64,000 nucleotides of DNA from Gemmobacter sp034519525 (GTDB taxonomy: Bacteria > Pseudomonadota > Alphaproteobacteria > Rhodobacterales > Rhodobacteraceae). The notes beneath the pieces are model-generated. The model did no database searches. It saw nothing but the letters and a program-made list of their open reading frames with translations, and had not been told where the DNA came from. The stretch is taken from NCBI GenBank assembly GCA_034519525.1, contig JAXHOJ010000037.1, positions 1 to 64,000 on the forward strand, in the 5' to 3' direction. The position numbers were made by a program, and so were the translations under genes. Of the stretch, positions 35,462 to 44,076 are shown in pieces; position 1 is the stretch's first letter; each line of letters starts with the position of its first letter.

Positions 35462-35998
35462 ATGGGCAGAACACCGACGATCAGCCGGGACAGGCTACTC
35501 GACCTGGCAGAGGAAATCGTGCGCAATGGCGGCGGTGGCGCACTGACCATTGGCGCCCTGGCGCAGGCGGCGGGCATTTCGAAAGGCGGGGTGCAGTATT
35601 CCTTTGCCAGCAAGGATGCGCTTGTGCGCGGCCTGATCGACCGGTGGACCGATCAGTTTGACGCGCTCATGGGGGATGCGACGCCAGAGGAGCCGATAGC
35701 CTTCGTGAAGCGCTATTTGGCGGCGACACGAACCTCGCAGCAGGCGCTGAACGCCAAGATGGCGGGCCTGCTGGTCAGCTATCTGGAAGACCCCGCAAAT
35801 CTTCAGGAAACCCGCAACTGGTATCACGGCATCTTTGCACGCCTTTCGGGAACCTCGCCGGACGCCCAGGCCGCACGGGTGGCATTTCTGGCAGTGGAGG
35901 GCCTGTTCCTGATGCGGATCAATGGGATAGACGAGGACGGGAAGTGGTCAGGCCTTCTGGAGGACGTCGAAGCGATCCTAACACGGCTGACGAAATGA
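35462..35998 (+). CDS. TetR/AcrR family repressor
   Basis: A 178-residue regulator. The HTH is about residues 9-55 (RLLDLAEEIVRNGGGGALTIGALAQAAGISKGGVQYSFASKDALV). The rest is the ligand-binding all-helical domain. Divergent from the MFS exporter and separated by a palindrome, it probably represses that exporter and itself until a ligand binds. Confidence 0.9.
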   Translation: MGRTPTISRDRLLDLAEEIVRNGGGGALTIGALAQAAGISKGGVQYSFASKDALVRGLIDRWTDQFDALMGDATPEEPIAFVKRYLAATRTSQQALNAKMAGLLVSYLEDPANLQETRNWYHGIFARLSGTSPDAQAARVAFLAVEGLFLMRINGIDEDGKWSGLLEDVEAILTRLTK

Positions 35999-36291
35999 TC
36001 AGTTTACAACCCCCGCCAGTGGCAGAGATACCGCAGTATTTACCCCGAAGGGCGGCATAGCAGTGGCTGCGGTGCAGGCCCTTTGCTGTCATTCGACCTC
36101 CGCGAGGGCCTTGGGCCAGCACTCCCAAAAGCGGCCTCTGAAATAGCTTCCGCAGCGACGCTCCGGACGAATACAGAGATGCGGTGTCGGATTTCATTTT
36201 CGGTCTTCGCACCCCGGTTTTGCGATTGGATCGGTCGCCTGGGTTGATATCCTTCGGCCAGTTCGGGATGAACCTTCGGACCGCTGACAGC
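35999..36291. other. Gap of 293 bp with no gene seen
   Basis: No credible gene, RNA or repeat was found here. The sequence is less GC-rich than its surroundings. Confidence 0.5.
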
Positions 36292-36765
36292 CTACCTGTT
36301 CTGCGTGTCGACCGGATAGGCGGTGGTGAACCTCATCCGCTCCATGGCGAAATGGCTTGTGACGTTCTTGATCGGAACGGCATTGGTGAGGCGTTTGTAG
36401 AGCGTGTCGAAGGCAGCCATGTCGCGAACCGAGACGCGTAGCAGATAGTCCAGCTCTCCGGCCATGCGGTAGACCTCCATGATCTCGGGGATGCTGGCTG
36501 TGGCCTGCCCGAAAGCTTCGCGCCACTCGGGAGAATGGTCGGGCGCCTCGATGCCCATGAACACGGTGAGGCCAAAGCCCAGCTTGGCCGGATCGGCCAG
36601 GGCGCCCCGGCCGGTCAGGACGCCGGTTGTCTCAAGCTTCTGGATGCGCTTCCAGCAAGGGGTTTGCGACAGGCCGACCTTGTCGGCGATCCGGGCGATG
36701 GGCAGGGTGGCGTCGCGCATCAGTTCGGCAACGATCTTGCGGTCGATCAGGTCAAGGTCGGTCAT
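36292..36765 (-). CDS. Lrp/AsnC family transcriptional regulator
   Basis: A 157-residue feast/famine regulator. The HTH is about residues 4-50 (LDLIDRKIVAELMRDATLPIARIADKVGLSQTPCWKRIQKLE). The RAM ligand domain follows, with PEIMEVYRMAGELDYLLRV. ATG at 36765 has AAAGG 9 bp upstream. An in-frame ATG lies two codons earlier at 36771. Upstream at 36827-36842 is an interrupted palindrome that may be its operator. Confidence 0.9.
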   Translation of the reverse strand: MTDLDLIDRKIVAELMRDATLPIARIADKVGLSQTPCWKRIQKLETTGVLTGRGALADPAKLGFGLTVFMGIEAPDHSPEWREAFGQATASIPEIMEVYRMAGELDYLLRVSVRDMAAFDTLYKRLTNAVPIKNVTSHFAMERMRFTTAYPVDTQNR

Positions 36766-36826
36766 CTGCATCTGCCTTTCCAGCCGCGCAAGGCGACCCT
36801 TGGCCAAGGATGCCGGAAATGAATTA

Positions 36827-36842
36827 AAAGTCTATAGTCTTT
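36827..36842. promoter_or_regulatory. Possible Lrp-type operator
   Basis: AAAGTCTATAGTCTTT is palindromic except at the two T positions flanking CTATAG. It lies about 60 bp upstream of the Lrp gene. Confidence 0.35.
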
Positions 36843-37261
36843 ATCGTGTATATTGCCCTTGCCTTCTGCGGCTGCCCAAAACCCTTGTTTTTCTAGTGTT
36901 TCCGTGCAGCTGGCAGGGGTGGCAACGGACCCCCAACAATCCCGAGAATGATTCTTGCCCGTCTCGGGCATATCTCTGGCGCATGGTCACGCAGAGCTGA
37001 AAGATGCCCTGACCCGGGCCGGCATGCTGCGGTCGGCGGCGGTGGCCGAGCAGGTTCCGGGCGCGGCGCGTTAAGGGCCAACTTCTGACGTTCCTTCCCC
37101 TTTCGCCCGACCTCTTGGCGCCTGGCGGCACCATGCGGAGAATCTCGTTCCACAATCACGATCATTTTAGACGTGAATATTCCATTGCAATACTCGACCA
37201 CATCTGTCGTTATTAAGGGGCAAATACGATGCAGCCCCTGAAGCACGAAAGGAGTTCAGAC
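36843..37261. other. Gap between the Lrp gene and the sulfate operon
   Basis: There is no intact gene. Around 36990-37073 the plus strand reads as a short coding-like stretch (LAHGHAELKDALTRAGMLRS) ending in TAA, with a frame break before it. This may be the tail of a lost gene. From about 37140 to 37215 the DNA is AT-rich and contains TATTCCATTGCAATA (37178-37192). It is the likely promoter zone of the sulfate transport operon. Confidence 0.35.
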
Positions 37262-37426
37262 ATGGAACAACAGACCATCGACAGGACGGATCGCTTCCCG
37301 GTCGCAGATCGTTCGATGCAAAGTTTGGCACGGACCCGGGCATTGCCCCCGCGTGCGGCCTTCTGCGCCATCGCCCTTTTGTCCGTCGCCCTGTGGGCCG
37401 GGCTGATCCTGCGTCTGGTGCCGTGA
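37262..37426 (+). CDS. Small membrane protein leading the sulfate operon
   Basis: A 54-residue protein of unknown function. The last 20 residues are one hydrophobic helix (AFCAIALLSVALWAGLILRL). The start has AAGGAG 7 bp upstream. Its stop (TGA) shares a base with the ATG of the next small gene. The position just ahead of the sulfate-binding protein suggests a linked role. Confidence 0.55.
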   Translation: MEQQTIDRTDRFPVADRSMQSLARTRALPPRAAFCAIALLSVALWAGLILRLVP

Positions 37427-37632
37427 TGGCTGAGATGACGCCCGCCTTTCGCAGCCCCGCCTATGCCGTGCAGCTGATCGACCGCCGCACTGGCAGGGTT
37501 CACCGCATCAACGGCAGCCCGCTGGTGCTGCTGACCCGCCGCCCGGATGAGGCCGCCATCGAACTGCTGGAAGGCCGCGACGCCGCCGTCTGGGACACCC
37601 GGATCGCCCCCATCGAAAGGAGAGGCCAGTGA
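37426..37632 (+). CDS. Small hypothetical protein in the sulfate operon
   Basis: A 68-residue soluble protein with no known match in my memory. The sequence contains VQLIDRRTGRVHRINGSPLVLLTRRP and an acidic-to-basic pattern that could be a small beta fold. It overlaps the stop of the previous gene by one base. A TGATG overlap at 37630-37634 could couple it to the next ORF. Confidence 0.5.
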   Translation: MAEMTPAFRSPAYAVQLIDRRTGRVHRINGSPLVLLTRRPDEAAIELLEGRDAAVWDTRIAPIERRGQ

Positions 37633-37724
37633 TGACCGCCCTGAACTATCCGCACACTCTTTTTGGCCTTGCGCCCTTCCCCCATCTTTTCCCGCGCCTG
37701 CGCGGCACCCCAAAGGAGACCGAA

Positions 37725-38849
37725 ATGATTGCCACCATCACGCTTGCTGGCACTGTCACGGCGCAAGGCCCTGTCGTGCAACGCCATGGCGACGGCCGGT
37801 TGACCATCACCGACGGGCTGAACCGCCTGACGGGTTGGCCGGTGGCCCGGGTGATCCGCAACGGCTTCTCTGCACTGGCCCTGGCGGTGCTGGGGCTGGG
37901 GCTGGGGTCCGCCCCGTCGCAGTTGCAGGCCGAAACGCTGCTGAACGTCAGCTATGATCCGACGCGGGAATTGTACCGTGAGGTGAACGAGGCCTTCGCC
38001 GCCTGGTGGGTGGCACAGGGCAATGAGGCGCCGGTGATCGAGACAAGCCATGGCGGATCGGGGTCGCAGGCCCGCGCGGTGATCGACGGGCTGGCGGCAC
38101 AGGTGGTCACGCTGGCGCTGGCCAGTGACATCGACAAGATCGCAGAGACCGGCAAACTGCCCGCAGACTGGCAGGCAAAGCTGCCGCATAATTCCTCGCC
38201 CTATACCTCGACCATCGTGTTTCTGGTGCGCGAAGGAAACCCCAAGGGTCTGAAAGACTGGGGTGATCTGGTGGCCGAGGGGGTCGAGGTCATCACGCCC
38301 AACCCCAAGACCTCGGGCGGGGCGCGCTGGAACTATCTGGCTGCATGGGCCTGGGCGGAAAAGAACGGTCAGGACCCCAAGGCGTTCGTCGGCAAGCTGT
38401 TCAAGAACGTGCCGGTGCTGGACAGCGGCGCGCGCGGGTCAACCACCACCTTTGCCCAACGCGGCATCGGGGACGTGCTGCTGGCCTGGGAAAACGAGGC
38501 CTATCTGGCGCTGAAAGAGCTGGGCGAGGATCAGTTCGATATCGTGGTGCCCTCGGTCTCGGTGCTGGCGGAACCGCCGGTGGCACTGGTCGAAGGCAAC
38601 ATTGCCAGTGATAGAAGCCGCAAACTGGCCACGGCCTATCTGGAGTTCCTCTATTCCCCCGAAGGGCAGGCGCTGGCCTACAAGAATTTCTACCGCGCCT
38701 GGGATGCCTCGAAGGCGGCGCCGGAGGATGTGGCCCGCTTCCCCGAACTGGAACTGGTCGATATCGCCAGCTTTGGCGGCTGGGCGAAGGTGCAACCAGA
38801 GCACTTTGGCGACGGCGGCATCTTCGATCAGATCTACGTTCCGAAATGA
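37725..38849 (+). CDS. Sulfate-binding protein of the sulfate ABC transporter, with long N-terminal extension
   Basis: A periplasmic family 1 sulfate/thiosulfate-binding protein (Sbp/CysP type). The mature part starts near ETLLNVSYDPTRELYREVNEAFA (about residue 70). It has the conserved SHGGSGSQARAV and NPKTSGGARWNYLAAW anion-binding segments. A signal-like segment (RNGFSALALAVLGLGLGSAPSQLQA) precedes it, but about 42 extra residues lie before that. ATG at 37725 has a strong AAAGGAG. Another start at 37632 overlaps the upstream stop, and GTG at 37851 would give a usual signal peptide. The gene ends within the start of cysT (4-bp overlap). Confidence 0.9.
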   Translation: MIATITLAGTVTAQGPVVQRHGDGRLTITDGLNRLTGWPVARVIRNGFSALALAVLGLGLGSAPSQLQAETLLNVSYDPTRELYREVNEAFAAWWVAQGNEAPVIETSHGGSGSQARAVIDGLAAQVVTLALASDIDKIAETGKLPADWQAKLPHNSSPYTSTIVFLVREGNPKGLKDWGDLVAEGVEVITPNPKTSGGARWNYLAAWAWAEKNGQDPKAFVGKLFKNVPVLDSGARGSTTTFAQRGIGDVLLAWENEAYLALKELGEDQFDIVVPSVSVLAEPPVALVEGNIASDRSRKLATAYLEFLYSPEGQALAYKNFYRAWDASKAAPEDVARFPELELVDIASFGGWAKVQPEHFGDGGIFDQIYVPK

Positions 38850-39685
38850 CCGGCCGTCCGATCATCCATCGTTCCCCCATGCCCGGGCTGGGCCTGAGCA
38901 TGGGGATCACCCTGACGATGCTGTCGCTTGTCGTCCTGTTGCCTATCGGCGCCCTGCTTCTGAAGGGCGCCACCTATGGTGCAGCAGGGGTCTGGGAGAC
39001 TGTGAACCGCGAACGGGTCTGGGCCGCGCTGTTTCTGTCGTTCCGGCTGTCGCTGTTTGCGGCGCTGTTCAATCTGGTGTTCGGCGTGCTGCTGGCCTGG
39101 GTTCTGATGCGCTACCGCTTCTGGGGGCGCCGCCTGCTGGATGCCGCTGTCGATCTGCCCTTTGCCCTGCCCACCGCCGTTGCCGGTATCGCGCTGACGG
39201 CGCTTTATGCGCCCAACGGGATGTTCGGCGCGCTGGCGCAGCAGATGGGCTGGAAGATCGCCTATTCGCAATGGGGCATCTTTCTGGCGCTGGTCTTCGT
39301 CGGCCTGCCCTTTGTCACACGCACTGTGCAGCCGGTGATCGAAGAAATCGACCGCGAGGTGGAAGAGGCCTCGGCCACGCTTGGCGCCACGCGCCTGCAT
39401 ACGCTGCGCCATGTCATCCTGCCGATGCTGGCCCCTGCCGCCCTGACGGGCTTTGCCCTGTCGCTGGCGCGGGCCGTGGGGGAATATGGCTCGGTGATCT
39501 TCATTGCGGGCAATATCCCCCTCGTCACCGAAATCGCCCCGCTGCTGATCGTGATCCAGCTGGAAGAGTTCAACTATGACGCCGCCGCCGCCATCGGCAT
39601 TGCCATGCTGCTCATCAGCTTTGCCATGCTGCTGGCCATCAATCTCATTCAGGTCTGGAGCCGCCGGAGAATTGGTCATGTCTGA
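38846..39685 (+). CDS. cysT: Sulfate ABC transporter permease CysT
   Basis: An inner-membrane permease of 279 residues with about six helices. The EAA-type loop EEASATLGATRLHTLRHVILPMLAPA is at about 172-197. LALPTAVAGIALTALYAP is typical. It overlaps the binding-protein gene and the next permease, so the operon is tightly coupled. Confidence 0.94.
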   Translation: MTGRPIIHRSPMPGLGLSMGITLTMLSLVVLLPIGALLLKGATYGAAGVWETVNRERVWAALFLSFRLSLFAALFNLVFGVLLAWVLMRYRFWGRRLLDAAVDLPFALPTAVAGIALTALYAPNGMFGALAQQMGWKIAYSQWGIFLALVFVGLPFVTRTVQPVIEEIDREVEEASATLGATRLHTLRHVILPMLAPAALTGFALSLARAVGEYGSVIFIAGNIPLVTEIAPLLIVIQLEEFNYDAAAAIGIAMLLISFAMLLAINLIQVWSRRRIGHV

Positions 39686-40541
39686 TATTGCCCCTGTCCG
39701 CTTTCGCGCGCCGACCGAAGAAACCCCGCTGGCCCGTCGGGTGATGATCGGGCTGGCGGTGGCGGGAATTGCCGTTCTGGTTCTGGCACCGCTGCTGGTG
39801 GTCTTTGCCGAGGCCCTGTCACGAGGGGTCGGCGCGGCGCTGGCGAGCCTCACCAGCCGCGATGCCCTGTCCGCGATCCGGCTGACGCTGCTGATTGCCG
39901 CCATCTCTGTGCCGCTGAACGCCGCCTTCGGCATTGCGGCGGCCTGGTTCATCACCAAGTTCGATTTCCGGGGAAAGGCCTTCCTGATCACACTGATCGA
40001 CCTGCCCTTCTCGGTCTCGCCCGTGGTCGCGGGCCTGTGCATCGTGCTGATGTTCGGCGCCAATTCGCTTCTGGGTGGCTGGCTGGTCGCCAGCGGCTTT
40101 CCCATCGTCTTTGCCCTGCCCGGCATCATCCTGGCCACGATGTTCGTCACCTTCCCCTTCGTCGCCCGCGAATTGATCCCGGTGATGATCGAACAGGGCC
40201 GGGCCGAGGAAGAGGCGGCGCTGACGCTGGGTGCATCGGGCTGGCGGGTGTTCCGCACCGTGACGCTGCCCAATATCCGCTGGGCGCTGCTGTATGGCGT
40301 CTTGCTGTGCAACGCCCGCGCCATGGGCGAATTTGGTGCCGTTGCGGTGGTATCCGGCAAGATCCGCGGCCAGACCGCCACCATGCCGATCACCATCGAG
40401 ATGCTGTATAACGAATACCTTTCGGTCGCAGCCTTCAGCCTGGCCGCCATGCTGACCCTCCTCGCCCTTCTGACCCTCTTGCTGAAAACCGCGCTGGAAA
40501 TCCGTCATGCCGATCAGCTTTCTGCCACGCACCGCCATTAG
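39678..40541 (+). CDS. cysW: Sulfate ABC transporter permease CysW
   Basis: The second permease, 287 residues. The EAA loop is EEEAALTLGASGWRVFRTVTLPNIRWALLYG at about 175-205, and FSVSPVVAGLCIVLMFG is characteristic. ATG at 39678 lies inside the end of cysT (8-bp overlap). The ribosome-binding site is GGAGAATT. Confidence 0.94.
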   Translation: MSDIAPVRFRAPTEETPLARRVMIGLAVAGIAVLVLAPLLVVFAEALSRGVGAALASLTSRDALSAIRLTLLIAAISVPLNAAFGIAAAWFITKFDFRGKAFLITLIDLPFSVSPVVAGLCIVLMFGANSLLGGWLVASGFPIVFALPGIILATMFVTFPFVARELIPVMIEQGRAEEEAALTLGASGWRVFRTVTLPNIRWALLYGVLLCNARAMGEFGAVAVVSGKIRGQTATMPITIEMLYNEYLSVAAFSLAAMLTLLALLTLLLKTALEIRHADQLSATHRH

Positions 40542-40551
40542 GAGACCGCCC

Positions 40552-41271
40552 ATGCACATCGAAATCGACGAAATCTCCAAACAGTTCGGCACCACGGCCG
40601 CGCTGCATCCGGTGTCGCTGGCATTGCCTTCGGGCGCGCTGGTGGCGTTGCTTGGCCCTTCCGGTTCGGGCAAGACCACGCTGCTGCGCATTCTTGGCGG
40701 GCTGGAATTCCCGACCTCGGGCCGCGTCCGCTTTGACGGGCAGGATGCCACGGGCCTGACCGTGCAGGACCGCCGGGCGGGGTTTGTCTTCCAATCCTAT
40801 GCCCTGTTCCGCCACATGACCGTGTTTGACAATATCGCCTATGGCCTGCACGCCCGCCACCGCGCCACCCGGCCCACCAAGGCCGAGATCGCCCGCCGCG
40901 TGACGCAGCTGCTGGATCTGATCCAGCTGCCGGATATCGGCGCGCGCTATCCCAGCCAGCTGTCCGGTGGCCAGCGCCAGCGTGTGGCGCTGGCCCGCGC
41001 GCTGGCCATCGAACCCCGCATGTTGCTGCTGGATGAACCCTTCGGCGCGCTGGATGCCAAGGTGCGCAAAGAGCTGCGTCAGGGCCTGCGCGACATTCAC
41101 GATACCACCGGCCTGACCACCATCTTCGTCACCCATGATCAGGACGAGGCGATGGAACTCGCCGATATTGTCGTTGTCATGTCCATGGGAAGGATCGAAC
41201 AGATCGGCAAACCAAATGACATCCGCGCCAGACCGGCGACCCAGTTCGTGCGAGAGTTCCTGACCGTCTGA
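40552..41271 (+). CDS. cysA: Sulfate ABC transporter ATP-binding protein CysA, short form
   Basis: The ATPase of the system. Walker A GPSGSGKTT, signature LSGGQRQRVALARAL, Walker B MLLLDEPFGALD and switch THDQDEAM are all intact. At 239 residues it is about 100 shorter than E. coli CysA. It stops after ARPATQFVREFLTV and lacks the TOBE regulatory domain. The TAGGAG site lies 10 bp before the start. There is no sign of a frame break at the end, so the short form seems real. Confidence 0.9.
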   Translation: MHIEIDEISKQFGTTAALHPVSLALPSGALVALLGPSGSGKTTLLRILGGLEFPTSGRVRFDGQDATGLTVQDRRAGFVFQSYALFRHMTVFDNIAYGLHARHRATRPTKAEIARRVTQLLDLIQLPDIGARYPSQLSGGQRQRVALARALAIEPRMLLLDEPFGALDAKVRKELRQGLRDIHDTTGLTTIFVTHDQDEAMELADIVVVMSMGRIEQIGKPNDIRARPATQFVREFLTV

Positions 41272-41572
41272 ATGGCATAGGATTTTGCCGTCTTTGCATG
41301 ACGTGACCGGCATTTCTGCGTTACGTGCGCCTTTTCTTTAACTGGCGTCGCACGGTGCTTGCCTCTCATTCTCAATCCAGCGGGTTATCGCCACGGTTCT
41401 TGTGAGTGGCAGCTGTTTCAAAGTTGCTGCAGCTGCTGCGCCGCCGCTGGAAAGCCCGTTTGCGAAAGAGCCTGACGAAATCCGAAGATCGTCCTGCGGG
41501 ACTGCCAGCCAGCAACGGGCAGCAGGTTGGGTAAAACCATGCGCGCAGCACGGGCGGTTGCCCTCGGCATCC
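41272..41572. other. Gap after cysA
   Basis: No gene was found. The region lies between the sulfate operon and the integrase remnant and may be leftover island DNA. Confidence 0.4.
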
Positions 41573-41670
41573 TGCGCAGAAATCATCTGGACAGAGGATC
41601 AGGTGGCCGCGCGACGCGCCAGCGCCTGGCCAAAGCTCGCGCTGGCCGTCAAGACCGGAACAGGACCGGC
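41573..41670 (+). pseudogene. Probable phage/tyrosine integrase fragment
   Basis: About 30 residues, CAEIIWTEDQVAARRASAWPKLALAV, resemble the conserved IWTEDQ...LALA stretch found before the catalytic domain of many tyrosine recombinases. The expected TGQRQGDLLRL that should follow is lost, and no other part of the gene is seen. It lies just beyond the 3' end of tRNA-Met, the usual place for such genes. Confidence 0.4.
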
Positions 41671-41752
41671 TTATGTAAACCGCACTGTAAACGGTTCCGA
41701 AGCATCATGACGCCGCCAATGCTTAACGTCTTTATAGTCATGGGGGTAGTGG

Positions 41753-41829
41753 TGGTGGCGAGGGGGGGATTTGAACCCCCGACCCCGCGATTATGAGTCG
41801 CGTGCTCTAACCAACTGAGCTACCTAGCC
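41753..41829 (-). tRNA. tRNA-Met (CAT)
   Basis: A full cloverleaf of 77 nt with encoded CCA (minus strand). The D-arm is GCTC/GAGC and the anticodon stem CGCGA/TCGCG with loop CTCATAA. The T-arm is GGGGG-TTCAAAT-CCCCC and the discriminator base is A. The acceptor stem GGCTAGG/CCTCGCC has a T-C mismatch at pair 4-69. Most relatives have a G there (GGCGAGG), so this may be a base error. The anticodon and A-U-rich loop fit the elongator type more than the initiator, which would lack a G1-C72 pair. Confidence 0.9.
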
Positions 41830-41888
41830 ACTGGCGCGCTTCTAGTAGACCGCGCCGGGGGGGTCAAGCGCCTTTCGGCATTTTTTCG

Positions 41889-43922
41889 TCAGCCCGCCAC
41901 CGCCCTGTCATGGGCGACGCGCGGGCGGCCCGAGGCTGTCACCGTCACGCTGGCTTCGATGAACATGCGGTTGCCCTCTACCTCGGCCTCGCGGATGTCG
42001 CGGGTGGTGGCCAGATGCACATCGGCGGCCCCGGCCCGCAGCGCGCGGCCCTGTGCCTCGGCCGCAAGGGCGGCTTCCAGCGCTTCCAATGCGGCATCGC
42101 GGCTGGGGAAAAGCTGATTGCCTTCGGGCAGATGCGCGATGAAGCGGCCTTCGCCCGGGCTGGTCACAAGCCCCTGGGCGCGCTGGCTGACCTGCCCCAC
42201 AACGGCACCGATGGCATTGGCCACGCCCGCATGTTCGGGCAGCACCATGCGCGTGCCCAGCCTTTCCCCCACCGCGCCGTAATAGAACGGCGCCGAGGCC
42301 CCCAGACCGATCACCGGCACCCCAAGCCGCAGCTGCAGCTGCACCACGCCCTGATGGCCGCCAAGCCCCCGGCGCGTCAGCAGATGCCGGGCCAGCCCTT
42401 CGGGCGCATCCTCGGCAAAGCCCGGGTCTTCGGCAAAGGCGGCCTCCAGCAGGCAATCCACGGTCTGCGCCGTCAGCTGATCGACGATCTTTTGCGCGAA
42501 AGTGACAGGATCGCCGGAAAACCGCTCGCCGCGCCCGGTGCGGCGCCGCCCCAGCAGGCGCAAGGCCTTTTCGGCGGCCCCGGCATCCCAATCGGCCAGC
42601 CCGCCCAGAACATGGCTGGCATCCGAAGGCGTGACACCCGCGACCATCACCAGCCCGCGCGCCACAAGGCGATCCATCGCCGCCACCTCCAGCCGCGAGG
42701 TGATGGGGCGGGCCAGCGGCATGGGTTCGGTGATCCGTGCCAGCAGCGCTGCTTCGCGCGGAGACAGCCCGCCCGCCGTCGCGCCACCTGTCGGCGTGAG
42801 CATGGGAATCACGAAGCGCCCGTCGAATTCGCCCGAAACCTCGGTCGACAGCGCGCGATCCAGCGCGGCATGAACCATGGCGCCATGATCCACCGCCAGC
42901 AACGATACCGGGATCAGGCGGCGCGGGCCAAGGCGCAGGCCGCCTTCCAGCCCTTCGGTCACCAGATGCACCTCGCTGTCACCACCAAGGCCGGTGGTGC
43001 GCATCGCCACGGCCTCGACCATGGTGCGGAAACCGCCGACGCGGGCGCCTTCGGGGTCGATCTCTGGCAGGCCGCCTTTCAGCAGGGCGACATCGGTGGT
43101 GGTGCCGCCGATATCGGACACCAGCGCATCCGATTCGCCAGACAGCCAGCGGGCGCCCACGATGCTGGCGGCGGGGCCGGACAGGATGGTCTCAATGGGG
43201 CGTTCGCGCACCATGGCGGCAGAGATCAGCGCGCCATCGCCGCGCACCACCATCAGCGGCGCAGCAATGCCCACCGCCGCCAGATGGCTTTCACAAGCGG
43301 CCACCAGCCGGTCGATCATGCCGATCAGCCGGGCATTCAGCACCGCTGTCAGCGCCCGCTTCGGCCCGTTCAGCCCGGCGGAAAGTTCGTGCGAACAGGT
43401 GACGGGGCGCCCGGTCGCCTGCCGGATCGCGGCGCGGGCCGCGGTCTCATGCGCGGGGTTGCGGGTGGCAAAGCGGGCCGCCACGGCAAAGCCCATCACA
43501 TCGGGCGCCAGCCGCACCGCCTCGGCCACCAGCCTGTCCAGATCCAGCGGCGCGCTTTGCTGGCCTGCATGATCGTGCCCGCCCGGCAGTGCGATGACCG
43601 GATCGCCTGCCAAAGCCTCGGCCAGGCCGCCCCGCTCCAGATCGGCTGCATCAAAGCCGATGAACACCAGCGCCACGCGGCCGCCCTGCCCCTCGACCAG
43701 CGCATTGGTGGCCAGGGTGGTGGACAGCGACACCATCGCCACCTCTGCCGGGGCCACGCCCGCACCGGACAGGGCCGCATCGACGGCGCGCCCGATGCCC
43801 AGGCTCAGATCGCCGCGCGTGGTCAGCGATTTCGCCTTGCCGATGACGCGGGTGGCCTCTGCGTCGAGGATGACCGCATCGGTATAGGTGCCGCCGGTAT
43901 CGACGCCCAGAAGATAGCCCAT
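41889..43922 (-). CDS. Hydantoinase/oxoprolinase A-type protein
   Basis: A 677-residue protein of the HyuA/ACXA family, ATP-dependent ring-opening or carboxylase-like enzymes. The N-terminal Hydant_A_N domain has the phosphate loop GVDTGGTYTDAV at residues 6-17. The core has SDIGGTTTDVALL, a second phosphate-binding loop, near residue 265. ATG at 43922 begins the phosphate loop region. The long in-frame extension to 44198 overlaps the selD start and is not conserved. No HyuB partner is adjacent, which is unusual. Confidence 0.85.
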   Translation of the reverse strand: MGYLLGVDTGGTYTDAVILDAEATRVIGKAKSLTTRGDLSLGIGRAVDAALSGAGVAPAEVAMVSLSTTLATNALVEGQGGRVALVFIGFDAADLERGGLAEALAGDPVIALPGGHDHAGQQSAPLDLDRLVAEAVRLAPDVMGFAVAARFATRNPAHETAARAAIRQATGRPVTCSHELSAGLNGPKRALTAVLNARLIGMIDRLVAACESHLAAVGIAAPLMVVRGDGALISAAMVRERPIETILSGPAASIVGARWLSGESDALVSDIGGTTTDVALLKGGLPEIDPEGARVGGFRTMVEAVAMRTTGLGGDSEVHLVTEGLEGGLRLGPRRLIPVSLLAVDHGAMVHAALDRALSTEVSGEFDGRFVIPMLTPTGGATAGGLSPREAALLARITEPMPLARPITSRLEVAAMDRLVARGLVMVAGVTPSDASHVLGGLADWDAGAAEKALRLLGRRRTGRGERFSGDPVTFAQKIVDQLTAQTVDCLLEAAFAEDPGFAEDAPEGLARHLLTRRGLGGHQGVVQLQLRLGVPVIGLGASAPFYYGAVGERLGTRMVLPEHAGVANAIGAVVGQVSQRAQGLVTSPGEGRFIAHLPEGNQLFPSRDAALEALEAALAAEAQGRALRAGAADVHLATTRDIREAEVEGNRMFIEASVTVTASGRPRVAHDRAVAG

Positions 43923-44076
43923 GATCCCGCCCACATGCTTTTGTCCTGCAGCTATTCCATGCCGCCTGCCCGCGCGCAATGCGCGCCCGATGACGACATG
44001 CCGCAGACGGCGCGCGCCCCCTCGCCCTTTGCGGCAAGGCCGGTTAGGCTGCCCCAGGTTGATATGGGATGAGTTC

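Noticed and set aside
41527..41796. Small plus-strand ORF ending GGFEPPTPRL over the tRNA
   Set aside because: This peptide is the known false product of reading the antisense of a tRNA gene.
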